Assembly: GCA_023390815.1 (NCBI GenBank)
Contig: JAEWCC010000023.1
Span: 1 to 34,713, forward strand
Reading direction: 5' to 3'
Source of the DNA: Bacillota bacterium
GTDB taxonomy: Bacteria; Bacillota; Clostridia; Christensenellales; SZUA-584
DNA length: 34,713 bases
The notes below the pieces were generated by a model. The model worked only from the letters and a program-made list of their open reading frames with translations, was not told where the DNA came from and searched no databases. The position numbers and the translations under genes were made by a program. Positions 1-6,073 of the stretch are shown here, piece by piece. Each line of letters starts with the position of its first letter. Within the stretch, counting starts at the first letter, position 1.

Positions 1-57
1 TGTGCAATAAAAATAAATATCTTGCGCCTGTCATTGATACTAGACTTGTCTGGAGTC

Positions 58-85
58 ACCAAACTGCACGCGGTGACATAATATA
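58..85 (+). promoter_or_regulatory. possible sigma-K-like promoter
   Basis: AC at 58-59 and CATAATATA at 77-85 are separated by 17 bases, which fits the sigma-K pattern (AC, then CATANNNTA). It lies about 30 bases before the Cys-rich gene at 117. The pattern is short and could occur by chance; the tie to late mother-cell expression is inference. Confidence 0.3.
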
Positions 86-116
86 CACTACAAAACAACC
101 GAAAGGAGCTTAATCC

Positions 117-437
117 ATGGACGGAAAATGCTGTATGGAAGACTTTGCGGAGCATCTGTGCCATTTTATTGGGCAGACTGTGACGTTATATACCACGAGC
201 GGCGGGGCATCCGGCTGCGGAATCACGGGTGTAATACTGATGGTGAATCAGTGCTTCGTCCGCATCGTAACATGCTTTGGGCCCGCTCCGTGCTGCGCGC
301 TTGGCAGCGCTTGCTGCACCTGCTGCTGCCCGACTTTCACGGGCTGCAAGAGCAGATGCGGTGTGGTTAACACCGTAGGTTCAGTGGCTGATATCCCGAT
401 CGACAGGATCGCATCGTTTGTTCATAGCGCGATTTAA
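117..437 (+). CDS. Cys-rich Sm-like small protein, possibly spore-associated
   Basis: This 106-residue protein has 15 cysteines, mostly clustered in the second half (CC, CCTCCC and similar). Around that loop lies a short beta-rich core: FIGQTVTLYTTSGG followed by GCGITGVILMV near the N-terminus, and DIPIDRIASFVHSAI at the end. The same core, with a different middle, forms the C-terminus of the gene at 593-1285, so the two are paralogues. The pattern of two beta hairpins with a variable inserted loop resembles Sm/LSm-like barrels, but I do not recognise a named family. AAGGAG precedes the ATG at good spacing. Cys-rich proteins of this size in Clostridia are often spore coat or exosporium components; this is inference, supported only by the sigma-K-like promoter. 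A strong terminator follows. Confidence 0.75.
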   Translation: MDGKCCMEDFAEHLCHFIGQTVTLYTTSGGASGCGITGVILMVNQCFVRIVTCFGPAPCCALGSACCTCCCPTFTGCKSRCGVVNTVGSVADIPIDRIASFVHSAI

Positions 438-498
438 TAACGGCGCCTTACAGCACTGGCTGTAACGCATCGGATACCATATACGGTGGTAAACCCCC

Positions 499-525
499 AA
501 AAGGCCCTTGCAAAAGGGCCTTTTT
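499..525 (+). terminator. Rho-independent terminator
   Basis: A nine-base perfect stem (AAAAGGCCC pairing with GGGCCTTTT) with an eight-base loop ends in a T run. Because the A run on the left mirrors the T run, it could work in both directions. It closes the gene ending at 437. Confidence 0.85.
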
Positions 526-592
526 GCATCCGAAAAAAAGCATACGCCGCGCAGACTTGCGAATAGATTGATAGGGAAAGGGGGAGAGGCGC

Positions 593-1285
593 ATGCCGGA
601 GACGAAGGCGCGCGTTCACGGCCGGAAGCGTAAGAACGCATCGGCACACCGGACAAAGATGAACCCCTCAATGCACCAGAAGCGAAAGGGTATGTTTTCG
701 TATCAGAAAAGGAAGAGCCTGTTCGCGTACCGGAAACGGCGTATTTGGGTATCAAAAAGAGATGATCCGGATTTCGTATCGGAACCAGGTGTATGTGTTT
801 GCGCAGGGGATGAGGATGGGCCTGTTTACATACCGGAACCGAATGAAACAGTTTGCATATCGGCAGAAGGCGGGTATGACTCCGCGCCGCAACCGGATAC
901 GTGGGCATGCGTACCGGAAACGGAAACCGCCCCCTGCCGCGGGATTCGCCCCATCGACGCGGACTTTTTGCGGCACATGAGCCAGTACATCGGCATGACG
1001 GTGACGGTTTATACGGCGAGCGGAGGGGAAAGCGGCTGCGGCGTGACGGGCGTGCTGATTGTATGCGCGGACAGCTACGTGCGGCTGCTTACCCAGCCCG
1101 CCTCCGCGCCTGAAAGGCCGCAGGGGCTATGCCGCACCTGCCCATTTTACCCGATCTGCAGCGCGCGAAAAACACAAAGACCGCAAGGAGCAAGCCTTGG
1201 CGCGATGGTCGATATCCCTGTTGAGCACATTACGATATTCGTGCACAGTGCGGTGTTCGGGGATACGACCCGCTATAACACGTAA
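593..1285 (+). CDS. repeat-containing protein with C-terminal Sm-like domain
   Basis: This 230-residue protein has two parts. Residues 8 to about 113 come from twelve tandem 27-bp units. The first five units read as basic 9-mers of the type AYRKRRIWV; after a shortened 22-base unit the phase changes and the rest read as acidic, Pro/Cys-containing 9-mers such as IPEPNETVC. Residues from about 122 onward match the protein at 117-437: YIGMTVTVYTASGG, GCGVTGVLIV and DIPVEHITIFVHSAV. The ATG at 593 follows a GGGGGAGAGG ribosome binding site. The conserved C-terminal domain shows which frame is used, since the other frames stop before or inside it. A spore-surface role is a guess from the paralogue and the repeat architecture. 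The last 13 bases overlap a convergent acetyltransferase remnant. Confidence 0.65.
   Translation: MPETKARVHGRKRKNASAHRTKMNPSMHQKRKGMFSYQKRKSLFAYRKRRIWVSKRDDPDFVSEPGVCVCAGDEDGPVYIPEPNETVCISAEGGYDSAPQPDTWACVPETETAPCRGIRPIDADFLRHMSQYIGMTVTVYTASGGESGCGVTGVLIVCADSYVRLLTQPASAPERPQGLCRTCPFYPICSARKTQRPQGASLGAMVDIPVEHITIFVHSAVFGDTTRYNT
614..932 (+). repeat. 27-bp tandem repeat array, 12 units, one shortened
   Basis: Units begin at 614, 641, 668, 695, 722, 749, 771, 798, 825, 852, 879 and 906. All are 27 bases except 749-770, which is 22. A recurring core is TACCGGAAACGG or TATCGGAACC. Because 27 is divisible by three, all frames show periodic peptides, and several frames on both strands remain open across the array. 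The five-base loss shifts the coding phase. Confidence 0.85.
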
Positions 1286-1396
1286 AAGAACAGGTACGCG
1301 CGCTTTTCAAAACCCAGCCGCTCGTAAAACGCGTGCGCCTTTTCACGTGGAAAGCCGGAGTCCAGCTCCACGCGCTTAAGGCCCCGAAGGCGCGAA
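1223..1396. repeat. copy 1 of a 174-bp duplicated gene junction
   Basis: This stretch aligns without gaps to 2082-2255 at a constant offset of 859. It spans the 3' end of the Sm-like gene and the C-terminal coding end of a GNAT acetyltransferase on the other strand. Here the Sm-like end is intact and the GNAT part is a fragment. Confidence 0.85.
1273..1396 (-). pseudogene. C-terminal fragment of GNAT acetyltransferase
   Basis: Read on the minus strand this encodes about 40 residues closely matching the end of the acetyltransferase at 2132-2557, including the motifs LKRVELDSGFPREKAH and FYERLGFEKRAYLF. No N-terminal two thirds are present upstream, so this is a remnant left by duplication and deletion. 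The rest of the stretch to 1520 holds no gene that I can support. Confidence 0.75.
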
Positions 1397-1520
1397 TGAC
1401 TGATGGCTCGCCCGTTAGCTGCACGTAACGTAAGCCGCATTGATTCTCCGCTTTAGCAGTTATTCCAAAAGCTTGTTCAGCGCCTTCTGATAGGGGACGT
1501 CCTGCGTTATCGGGAGAGGG

Positions 1521-1943
1521 CTACTCGAGGGTGCCTTTTCCCTTGGTGACATTGATCACGTATCCATCTTCGTCGTAAGTGAACGATACCAGAAGTATTT
1601 GCCCGTCGTCCACCGAATGCATACCCAACTCTCCCGACCCGGGCAGCACATTCAGATCGATGTCCTGCGTCACCAGCCAGCCGTCTTCCATGAGCTGGGT
1701 CACATACGCCAACAGGTCGTCATATACCGTATCGCTTATATAGGTATATTGCTTGGAAGTGACTCCGTTGTTTGTGGAGGTTTCCACACCGGCAACCTCG
1801 CGCTCACCCACAACCGAGGTGATGCTTATGATTTCATCGTCACCCATGTCATATTGCTCCAACTGTGCCGCGTCCGTTAGAATGGCACCACACCCTGTCA
1901 GCATCAATAGCAATGATATTGTCAAACACGCAAATTTCTTCAT
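1521..1943 (-). CDS. small secreted lipoprotein, unknown function
   Basis: The 140-residue product starts with a lipoprotein signal: MKKFACLTISLLLMLTGCG, with the lipobox LTGC giving a modified cysteine at residue 18. The mature part is acidic, without other cysteines, and ends in strands such as ILLVSFTYDEDGYVINVTKG. I recognise no family. An AAGGAG ribosome binding site lies seven bases before the ATG. The gene sits alone between the two copies of the duplicated junction, on the strand opposite the Sm-like genes, so it may have arrived with, or been trapped by, that rearrangement. It is predicted to be anchored on the outer face of the cytoplasmic membrane. Confidence 0.75.
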   Translation of the reverse strand: MKKFACLTISLLLMLTGCGAILTDAAQLEQYDMGDDEIISITSVVGEREVAGVETSTNNGVTSKQYTYISDTVYDDLLAYVTQLMEDGWLVTQDIDLNVLPGSGELGMHSVDDGQILLVSFTYDEDGYVINVTKGKGTLE

Positions 1944-2081
1944 CGTAATCTCCTTTTATATAATTACTTGATATGCAATCATCCGGGAGTCTAGGCCTGC
2001 ATGTACCTCAATATGGGGGCGCGGGCAGCGTTCACCGGGCAGAATAGCCGTAAGGATAATGGCATTTTCCCAATAACCTTC

Positions 2082-2255
2082 GAACGCATCACGATATTTT
2101 TGCACAGTGCGGTGTACGGGGATACGAGCCGCTACAACACGTAGGAGAACAGGTAAGCGCGCTTTTCAAAGCCCAGCCGCTCGTAGAACACGTGCGCCTT
2201 TTCGCGCGGAAAGCCGGAATCCAGTTCCACGCGTTTGAGGCCCCGACGGCGCGAG
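2082..2255. repeat. copy 2 of the 174-bp duplicated gene junction
   Basis: This is the partner of 1223-1396. In this copy the GNAT end is intact (part of 2132-2557), while the Sm-like gene is reduced to its last codons. Confidence 0.85.
2085..2144 (+). pseudogene. remnant 3' end of a third Sm-like gene
   Basis: Nineteen codons plus a TAG stop read RITIFLHSAVYGDTSRYNT, nearly the same as the end of the protein at 593-1285. No start or upstream domain precedes them, so only the tail of a former paralogue survives. Confidence 0.7.
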
Positions 2256-2557
2256 TCCGCGATCACCCCGCTCATCAGCAGCGTGCCGTACCCCTTGCCG
2301 CGGCAGGATTCGTCCACGACCATCGCGTAGACGTAGGAAATCTGCCCTTCCTGCCAGAGGTTGTTCACTATGGCGTAGGCGCAGAAGCCCACGATGCGAT
2401 CCTCCTCCGTAAGGCAGAGCAGCGCGTCCGTTTCGGACGCGGCGGCGCGCGCGAAAACCGCGCGCAGGGCATCGCGGTCGATTACCTTAGTGGGCCAGAG
2501 CTGCACGAACAGCGGGAATATGGCGTCGAAATCTTCGGGTGTGACGGGACGAATCAT
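2132..2557 (-). CDS. GNAT family N-acetyltransferase
   Basis: The 141-residue protein has the GNAT fold signature: an N-terminal IRPVTPEDFDAI strand-helix, the acetyl-CoA pyrophosphate-binding motif RGKGYG at residues 86-91 after the strand YVYAMVVDE, and the C-terminal motif FYERLGF at 124-130. The length is normal for a single-domain member. It would transfer an acetyl group from acetyl-CoA to an amine; the substrate cannot be told from sequence. The ATG is preceded by AAGGAGG. The 3' end overlaps the remnant of an Sm-like gene on the plus strand, and a second partial copy of the 3' end lies at 1273-1396. Confidence 0.88.
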   Translation of the reverse strand: MIRPVTPEDFDAIFPLFVQLWPTKVIDRDALRAVFARAAASETDALLCLTEEDRIVGFCAYAIVNNLWQEGQISYVYAMVVDESCRGKGYGTLLMSGVIADSRRRGLKRVELDSGFPREKAHVFYERLGFEKRAYLFSYVL

Positions 2558-2692
2558 GGGGGGCCTCCTTCTGTGTTTAATATCGGCTATTGCTGCTTAA
2601 ATTTCTCGAATTCGGATTTGCTTTGCTAACAATACGCTTGTTCGGGTTGAGGAGTTTGTGAAGAAGAATAATCTTGGTGATAACCAAAATCT

Positions 2693-3376
2693 TTAATGGA
2701 GTTCTTGCTTGATCCGTTCATCTAAATTACCTATGCCTGGGATTAACATGCCGTTCTGGCTTAAGGTATCTGGATTCATACATACGTAAATTTTAGCATT
2801 CGGGATTTGTTCATGTAATTCCATGATCCCTCGTTCACAATAAAAAATACTTGCAACAATAATCCCATCGGGCATATATTTTTCGATTGACTTCTTTGCT
2901 AGAGATACTGCTGTACAGCTGGTAGCAATAACGGATTTTGCAATAATTACATATTTAACATGGCGACCAGAAATAATATTAGGTAATTCAATTGCCCTGA
3001 TTGGGGAAGAAAAAACACTTGGCCCCCTTGAGTTACCAAAGTCAATATAACCTCTATAACAATTACTTATAATACTGGCGATACCGTTGGCGAAATTATC
3101 ATAATCATTTAAGGTGCTGATAATAACATTATCCTTGCTAGTATCAAAAACTTTACCTGTGTAGGGCATGTTTAATGGTGTAGTAATCTCTTTCGTTAAT
3201 ACTAAATGGTCAGAGGCTATACCTTGCCCCAATATTTTACCCAAGTCATATAAATTGTTTTTCAGAACATCACTATCTGTATGAATATCTCTAATTGTTG
3301 TTGTTAAAGAGTCTACAAATGGATTATTCAGAATTCTGACATCAGATCCATTGGTTGCATCTAATCTGTAAATCAT
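2693..3376 (-). CDS. degenerate uracil-phosphoribosyltransferase-like protein
   Basis: The 227-residue protein follows uracil phosphoribosyltransferase (UPRT) from end to end. The N-terminal NNPFVDSLTTTIRD matches the family's start. A central strand-loop at residues 142-157 corresponds to the PRPP-binding loop, and MLIPGIGNLDER at 210-221 corresponds to the uracil-binding end, usually PGLGDAGDR. The PRPP loop has lost key residues: the usual DPMLATGG reads KSVIATSC, so the acidic residue and both glycines are replaced. This argues against ordinary salvage activity and for a nucleotide- or PRPP-sensing or otherwise altered role. Its start lies 35 bases inside the upstream DUF4062 gene, so the two are translationally coupled. 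Codon use is visibly more AT-rich than that of neighbours, which suggests horizontal acquisition. Confidence 0.75.
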   Translation of the reverse strand: MIYRLDATNGSDVRILNNPFVDSLTTTIRDIHTDSDVLKNNLYDLGKILGQGIASDHLVLTKEITTPLNMPYTGKVFDTSKDNVIISTLNDYDNFANGIASIISNCYRGYIDFGNSRGPSVFSSPIRAIELPNIISGRHVKYVIIAKSVIATSCTAVSLAKKSIEKYMPDGIIVASIFYCERGIMELHEQIPNAKIYVCMNPDTLSQNGMLIPGIGNLDERIKQELH

Positions 3377-4031
3377 TTATACATCCCCAAAAATCTCTTG
3401 AAATACTTATTACATCATATTGGACGACTTGGCTACTGTGTGGGAACTCATACTCGAGCTCTACATAATCTTTTGTTACTCGATAATATACATTTATAAT
3501 ATCTAACGGGCGTATTTGCTTTGCTAATCGAACAAAATGATCAAGATAATTTAATCTGTATCCTAATTGCGCTCGTCCTATCAGCCAGTTGACAAAGGAA
3601 TCCATAATCATATCTTGCAATTGATGAGAAAATTTAAATGAGGGTCGAAAGTAACCAGAATAATAGTCACTGACCTTTTTAATAAATGTTTGTTGCTTTA
3701 CCTCAATTTCATCCGGTCTGCATTCCTTCATGAAAACCATTATCTTTGTAGGATCATCCTTTATTGCAGAGTCATATTCTGCCTCGGTAGCAGATTTATC
3801 GCCAATAATCTCAAAACCATACTTTTCTGATAGAATTAAAAAATAAACGTCGCATGTTCTAGCCATTTCTACGGTAGAATAGGCGCTACTCGATGAATGC
3901 GCCGTATTAAGGAAAGGATGAGATCCTATTAACTCAACAAAAGGAACATTTTTGAAGCATTCTTTTACAGCATCTCTTTCTGCTTCTAAGCCCCCATTAA
4001 CAGAACTAATCATAACACTAATTTTATTCAT
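3342..4031 (-). CDS. DUF4062 (TIR-like) domain protein
   Basis: The 229-residue protein begins ISVMISSVNGGLEAERDAVK, the hallmark opening of DUF4062 (a strand, SS, then a D/E-rich helix). It continues with CDVYFLILSEKYGFE, then ATEAEYDSAIKDDPTKIMVF, matching the family's GERYG and S-x-x-E-Y blocks within about residues 1-100. The remaining 130 residues carry no domain I recognise. DUF4062 is often found as a sensor or effector module in NTPase-based conflict proteins and is thought to have a TIR/flavodoxin-like fold. Here it is short, without an NTPase, and is the first gene of a two-gene unit with the UPRT-like protein. An AGAGG site precedes the ATG. The AT-rich composition stands out. Confidence 0.8.
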   Translation of the reverse strand: MNKISVMISSVNGGLEAERDAVKECFKNVPFVELIGSHPFLNTAHSSSSAYSTVEMARTCDVYFLILSEKYGFEIIGDKSATEAEYDSAIKDDPTKIMVFMKECRPDEIEVKQQTFIKKVSDYYSGYFRPSFKFSHQLQDMIMDSFVNWLIGRAQLGYRLNYLDHFVRLAKQIRPLDIINVYYRVTKDYVELEYEFPHSSQVVQYDVISISRDFWGCINDLQIRCNQWI

Positions 4032-4078
4032 TATTAACCTCTAAAAAGATAACGACAATTACCATATTTTACATTATG

Positions 4079-4107
4079 TTTATATCATAAATATTAAAAC
4101 TTGTAAA
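4079..4107 (-). promoter_or_regulatory. promoter of the DUF4062 unit
   Basis: Read on the minus strand there is a -35 TTTACA (4102-4107), a 17-base spacer and a -10 TATAAA (4079-4084), about 50 bases before the start codon at 4031. It is a near-consensus vegetative promoter. Confidence 0.65.
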
Positions 4108-4340
4108 CTCTATTTTCCTCTTTCCCATAAAACCTTGCAAGTGTCTGATGAGCTTCTTTATGTTCTTGTGTAAATTACTGCTGATGGTTTCGATACCCTC
4201 AAAAGATGCTTCGTTCGCTCTGCATGACGCGGGTGGATGTTTGGTCACACCTGTTGTACGTGTCCGACATACCTACCTGAATTCCACGTCCATATCCTAT
4301 TGCCACACGATAAATCCTTATTATCGCATTGGAGAGAAAT
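4108..4340. other. intergenic stretch without a supported gene
   Basis: Between the DUF4062 promoter and the end of the next gene I see no convincing coding sequence. A plus-strand frame is open over part of it, but it lacks a ribosome binding site and family features. AT-rich sequence gives way to normal composition near 4200, which probably marks the edge of the acquired unit. Confidence 0.4.
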
Positions 4341-4742
4341 TCATTGGGGTGCGGTGTCAGTCGGGCGAGTTGTTCCGGAATTCGGCGGTGGCGGCGGGTA
4401 GTATGCCGTGCTTGGGGGATTGTAAGGGCCGTAATACGGAGGGTACGGGCTGCCGAACATGGCCTGCCTGATTTTCCTAAAGATTAATATAACAATGTTG
4501 ATGATTACTGCAACGATATAAGAATTAAGTAAATAGTCGAACCAGTATATAAACACGTTACCCAGCAGAATATCGTGAGAAGTAAAAATCGCTCCTGAAT
4601 AGGCACATAGAAAGCGAAGCGGAAAACCATATGCGATTTCATCATTGCCCCTTAGTTCACCCGGTATTAAAAAAGCGGTTAACAACGAAAGGAACAAGGC
4701 TAATACCACTCTCCAGGGATAAAGCTTGGTTATGCTATTCAT
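4341..4742 (-). CDS. small membrane protein with Pro/Tyr-rich tail
   Basis: The 133-residue product starts at the ATG at 4742, which has TAGGAG before it; a longer frame upstream is only readthrough of the repeat element at 4811-4912. The sequence has a hydrophobic segment at residues 9-24 (VVLALFLSLLTAFLIPG), a weaker hydrophobic stretch near residues 40-50, and a long one near 65-90 (NSYIVAVIINIVILIF). A basic patch is followed by a cytoplasmic-looking tail rich in Pro and Tyr (SPYPPYYGPYNPP and PPPPP). No family is recognised. The architecture resembles the many small Firmicute membrane proteins with proline-rich tails. It stands alone on the minus strand. Confidence 0.6.
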   Translation of the reverse strand: MNSITKLYPWRVVLALFLSLLTAFLIPGELRGNDEIAYGFPLRFLCAYSGAIFTSHDILLGNVFIYWFDYLLNSYIVAVIINIVILIFRKIRQAMFGSPYPPYYGPYNPPSTAYYPPPPPNSGTTRPTDTAPQ

Positions 4743-4771
4743 ACGCGCTCCTATGCTATTATGCACTAACC

Positions 4772-4806
4772 CGATCACTTCTTCATGTCCTCGCGCAAGC
4801 TGTCGG
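4772..4806. repeat. partial duplicate of the WYL gene 3' end
   Basis: These 35 bases match 4992-5027, inside the last codons of the WYL regulator gene, with one missing base and one substitution. The fragment abuts the palindromic element at 4811, so the duplication probably came with that element's insertion or a repair event. Confidence 0.7.
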
Positions 4807-4810
4807 CAGT

Positions 4811-4912
4811 ATGTCATTCTGAGCCGCTGGCGGCGAAGAATCTTGCGCTTAGCGCATAATTGCTTCGCAAAGATGCTCGTCCACTTCGTAGTCGCTACGC
4901 TCAACATGACAT
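4811..4912. repeat. palindromic REP-like element, copy A
   Basis: The ends are inverted: TGTCATTCTGAG on the left and CTCAACATGACA on the right. Inside are GAAGAATCTT and AAGATGCTCGTCCACT, shared with copies at 14506-14650 and 30810-30935. There is no coding capacity. It resembles a miniature non-autonomous element or a REP sequence. Confidence 0.75.
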
Positions 4913-4962
4913 AAGGGGCTGCGGTATAACATCTGGCGTCGGTACGTCCGGGAGGCCGCACC

Positions 4963-5964
4963 CTACACTTTATACACCCCCGCGAGCGACACGATCAGCT
5001 TCTTCATGTCCTCGCGCAGGCTGTCGGGGTAGAGCACCTCCGCCTTGTCGCCGAACACCGTGAGCCAAGAGATGAAGCCGGGGCTGACGCGCACGCTCGC
5101 GGAGACGGTGAACCAGCCGTCCTTCGCGTTGGAAACGTCGATGTCGAGGCCGAGGCGGTCGAACACGGCGGTGGCGAGCTCCTCGCGGAAGCGGATGCGC
5201 ACCTGCTGCGGCTTGCCGCCAAACATGAAGAACACGCTGCGGTGGTACTCGTCAAAGTCGATGTAGTTCTTGTACTCGGAGACCTCGTCCACGGGGCGGC
5301 GGTTTTCCTCGAGTATTTCCACGCGCGTCATGCGGTCCACGCGGAAGTGGGCAAGGTCATCATACTTGTCCATGTTGCAGACGAGGTAATACGCGTCCTC
5401 GAACCACATCAGCGAGTACGGGCTGACCTCGTAGCGGCGGCCATCCTTGCGCAGCCGCAGCGTCTTGTCGGGCAGGTACTCGAAGTAGAGAAACGATATC
5501 TTCTTGTTCGCGCTGACGGCGCGGACCACCTTGTCGATGTTGTAGTAAATCTCCTCGTTTTTGGTTTTGAGCGTGCGCGCGAGCTCCATGCGGCTGCGGA
5601 AACCCGCGGCCTGCACGGTGGAGAACAGAGAGCCCAGCTTGCCGATAAGCTCCTCGCTCTTCTTCTGCGTGATGAACCGAGCCGCGGAGACGGCGCTCGC
5701 GCAGATCTCGGCCTCGGCGAGCTCCATGCTGCGCTCGCCTAAAAAGTAGGCCGCGCCGCCGCCCTCGCTCGTCTTCACGATGTCGTAGCCGAGGTCCCGC
5801 AGCAGTGCAATGTCGGCATACACCGCCTTGCGTTCGGCCTCGACGCCCTGCCCGGAGAGGTAGTCCAGCATTTCGCTGAGCCTTTTAGGGTGCTGCTCGT
5901 CGCTGTGTTGTTTGAGATAATCGAGCAGCAGCAGGAGTTTGGCGCGTTTGGGGAAGTCGCTCAT
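4963..5964 (-). CDS. WYL-domain transcriptional regulator
   Basis: The 333-residue protein has the standard three-part layout. An N-terminal winged helix-turn-helix covers residues 1-60 (ends AERKAVYADIALLRDLGYDI). A WYL domain follows at about 130-210, with YEVSPYSLMWFEDAYYLVCN and FRVDRM. A C-terminal WCX extension ends in SLREDMKKLIVSLAGVY. WYL proteins bind nucleic acid or small ligands through the WYL pocket and usually regulate neighbouring genes. It is transcribed divergently from the YfcC-type carrier at 6074, so control of that gene is plausible. GGAGG precedes the ATG by seven bases. A fragment of its 3' end is duplicated at 4772-4806. Confidence 0.9.
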   Translation of the reverse strand: MSDFPKRAKLLLLLDYLKQHSDEQHPKRLSEMLDYLSGQGVEAERKAVYADIALLRDLGYDIVKTSEGGGAAYFLGERSMELAEAEICASAVSAARFITQKKSEELIGKLGSLFSTVQAAGFRSRMELARTLKTKNEEIYYNIDKVVRAVSANKKISFLYFEYLPDKTLRLRKDGRRYEVSPYSLMWFEDAYYLVCNMDKYDDLAHFRVDRMTRVEILEENRRPVDEVSEYKNYIDFDEYHRSVFFMFGGKPQQVRIRFREELATAVFDRLGLDIDVSNAKDGWFTVSASVRVSPGFISWLTVFGDKAEVLYPDSLREDMKKLIVSLAGVYKV

Positions 5965-6010
5965 GGTTTCCTCCGTCTATTTTACCGTATTAGTGTAGTA
6001 CAATTTTAAT

Positions 6011-6038
6011 TTGACAAGAACCCATATTGTTCTATAAT
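6011..6038 (+). promoter_or_regulatory. promoter of the YfcC-type carrier gene
   Basis: A perfect -35 TTGACA (6011-6016) and a perfect -10 TATAAT (6033-6038) are 16 bases apart, 35 bases before the start codon at 6074. Such a strong promoter, next to a divergent WYL regulator, suggests repression. Confidence 0.85.
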
Positions 6039-6073
6039 TATACCATATATCGTCCGACAGGAGAACTGTTTCC

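Noticed and set aside
381..976. Minus-strand frames over the 27-bp array.
   Set aside because: They are open only because the repeat period is divisible by three and carry no conserved domain.
4148..4471. 107-codon plus-strand frame.
   Set aside because: Overlaps the end of the small membrane protein gene, no ribosome binding site and no recognisable features.
4743..4961. N-terminal extension of the small membrane protein.
   Set aside because: It reads through repeat element A and the duplicated WYL fragment; the internal ATG at 4742 has a proper ribosome binding site.
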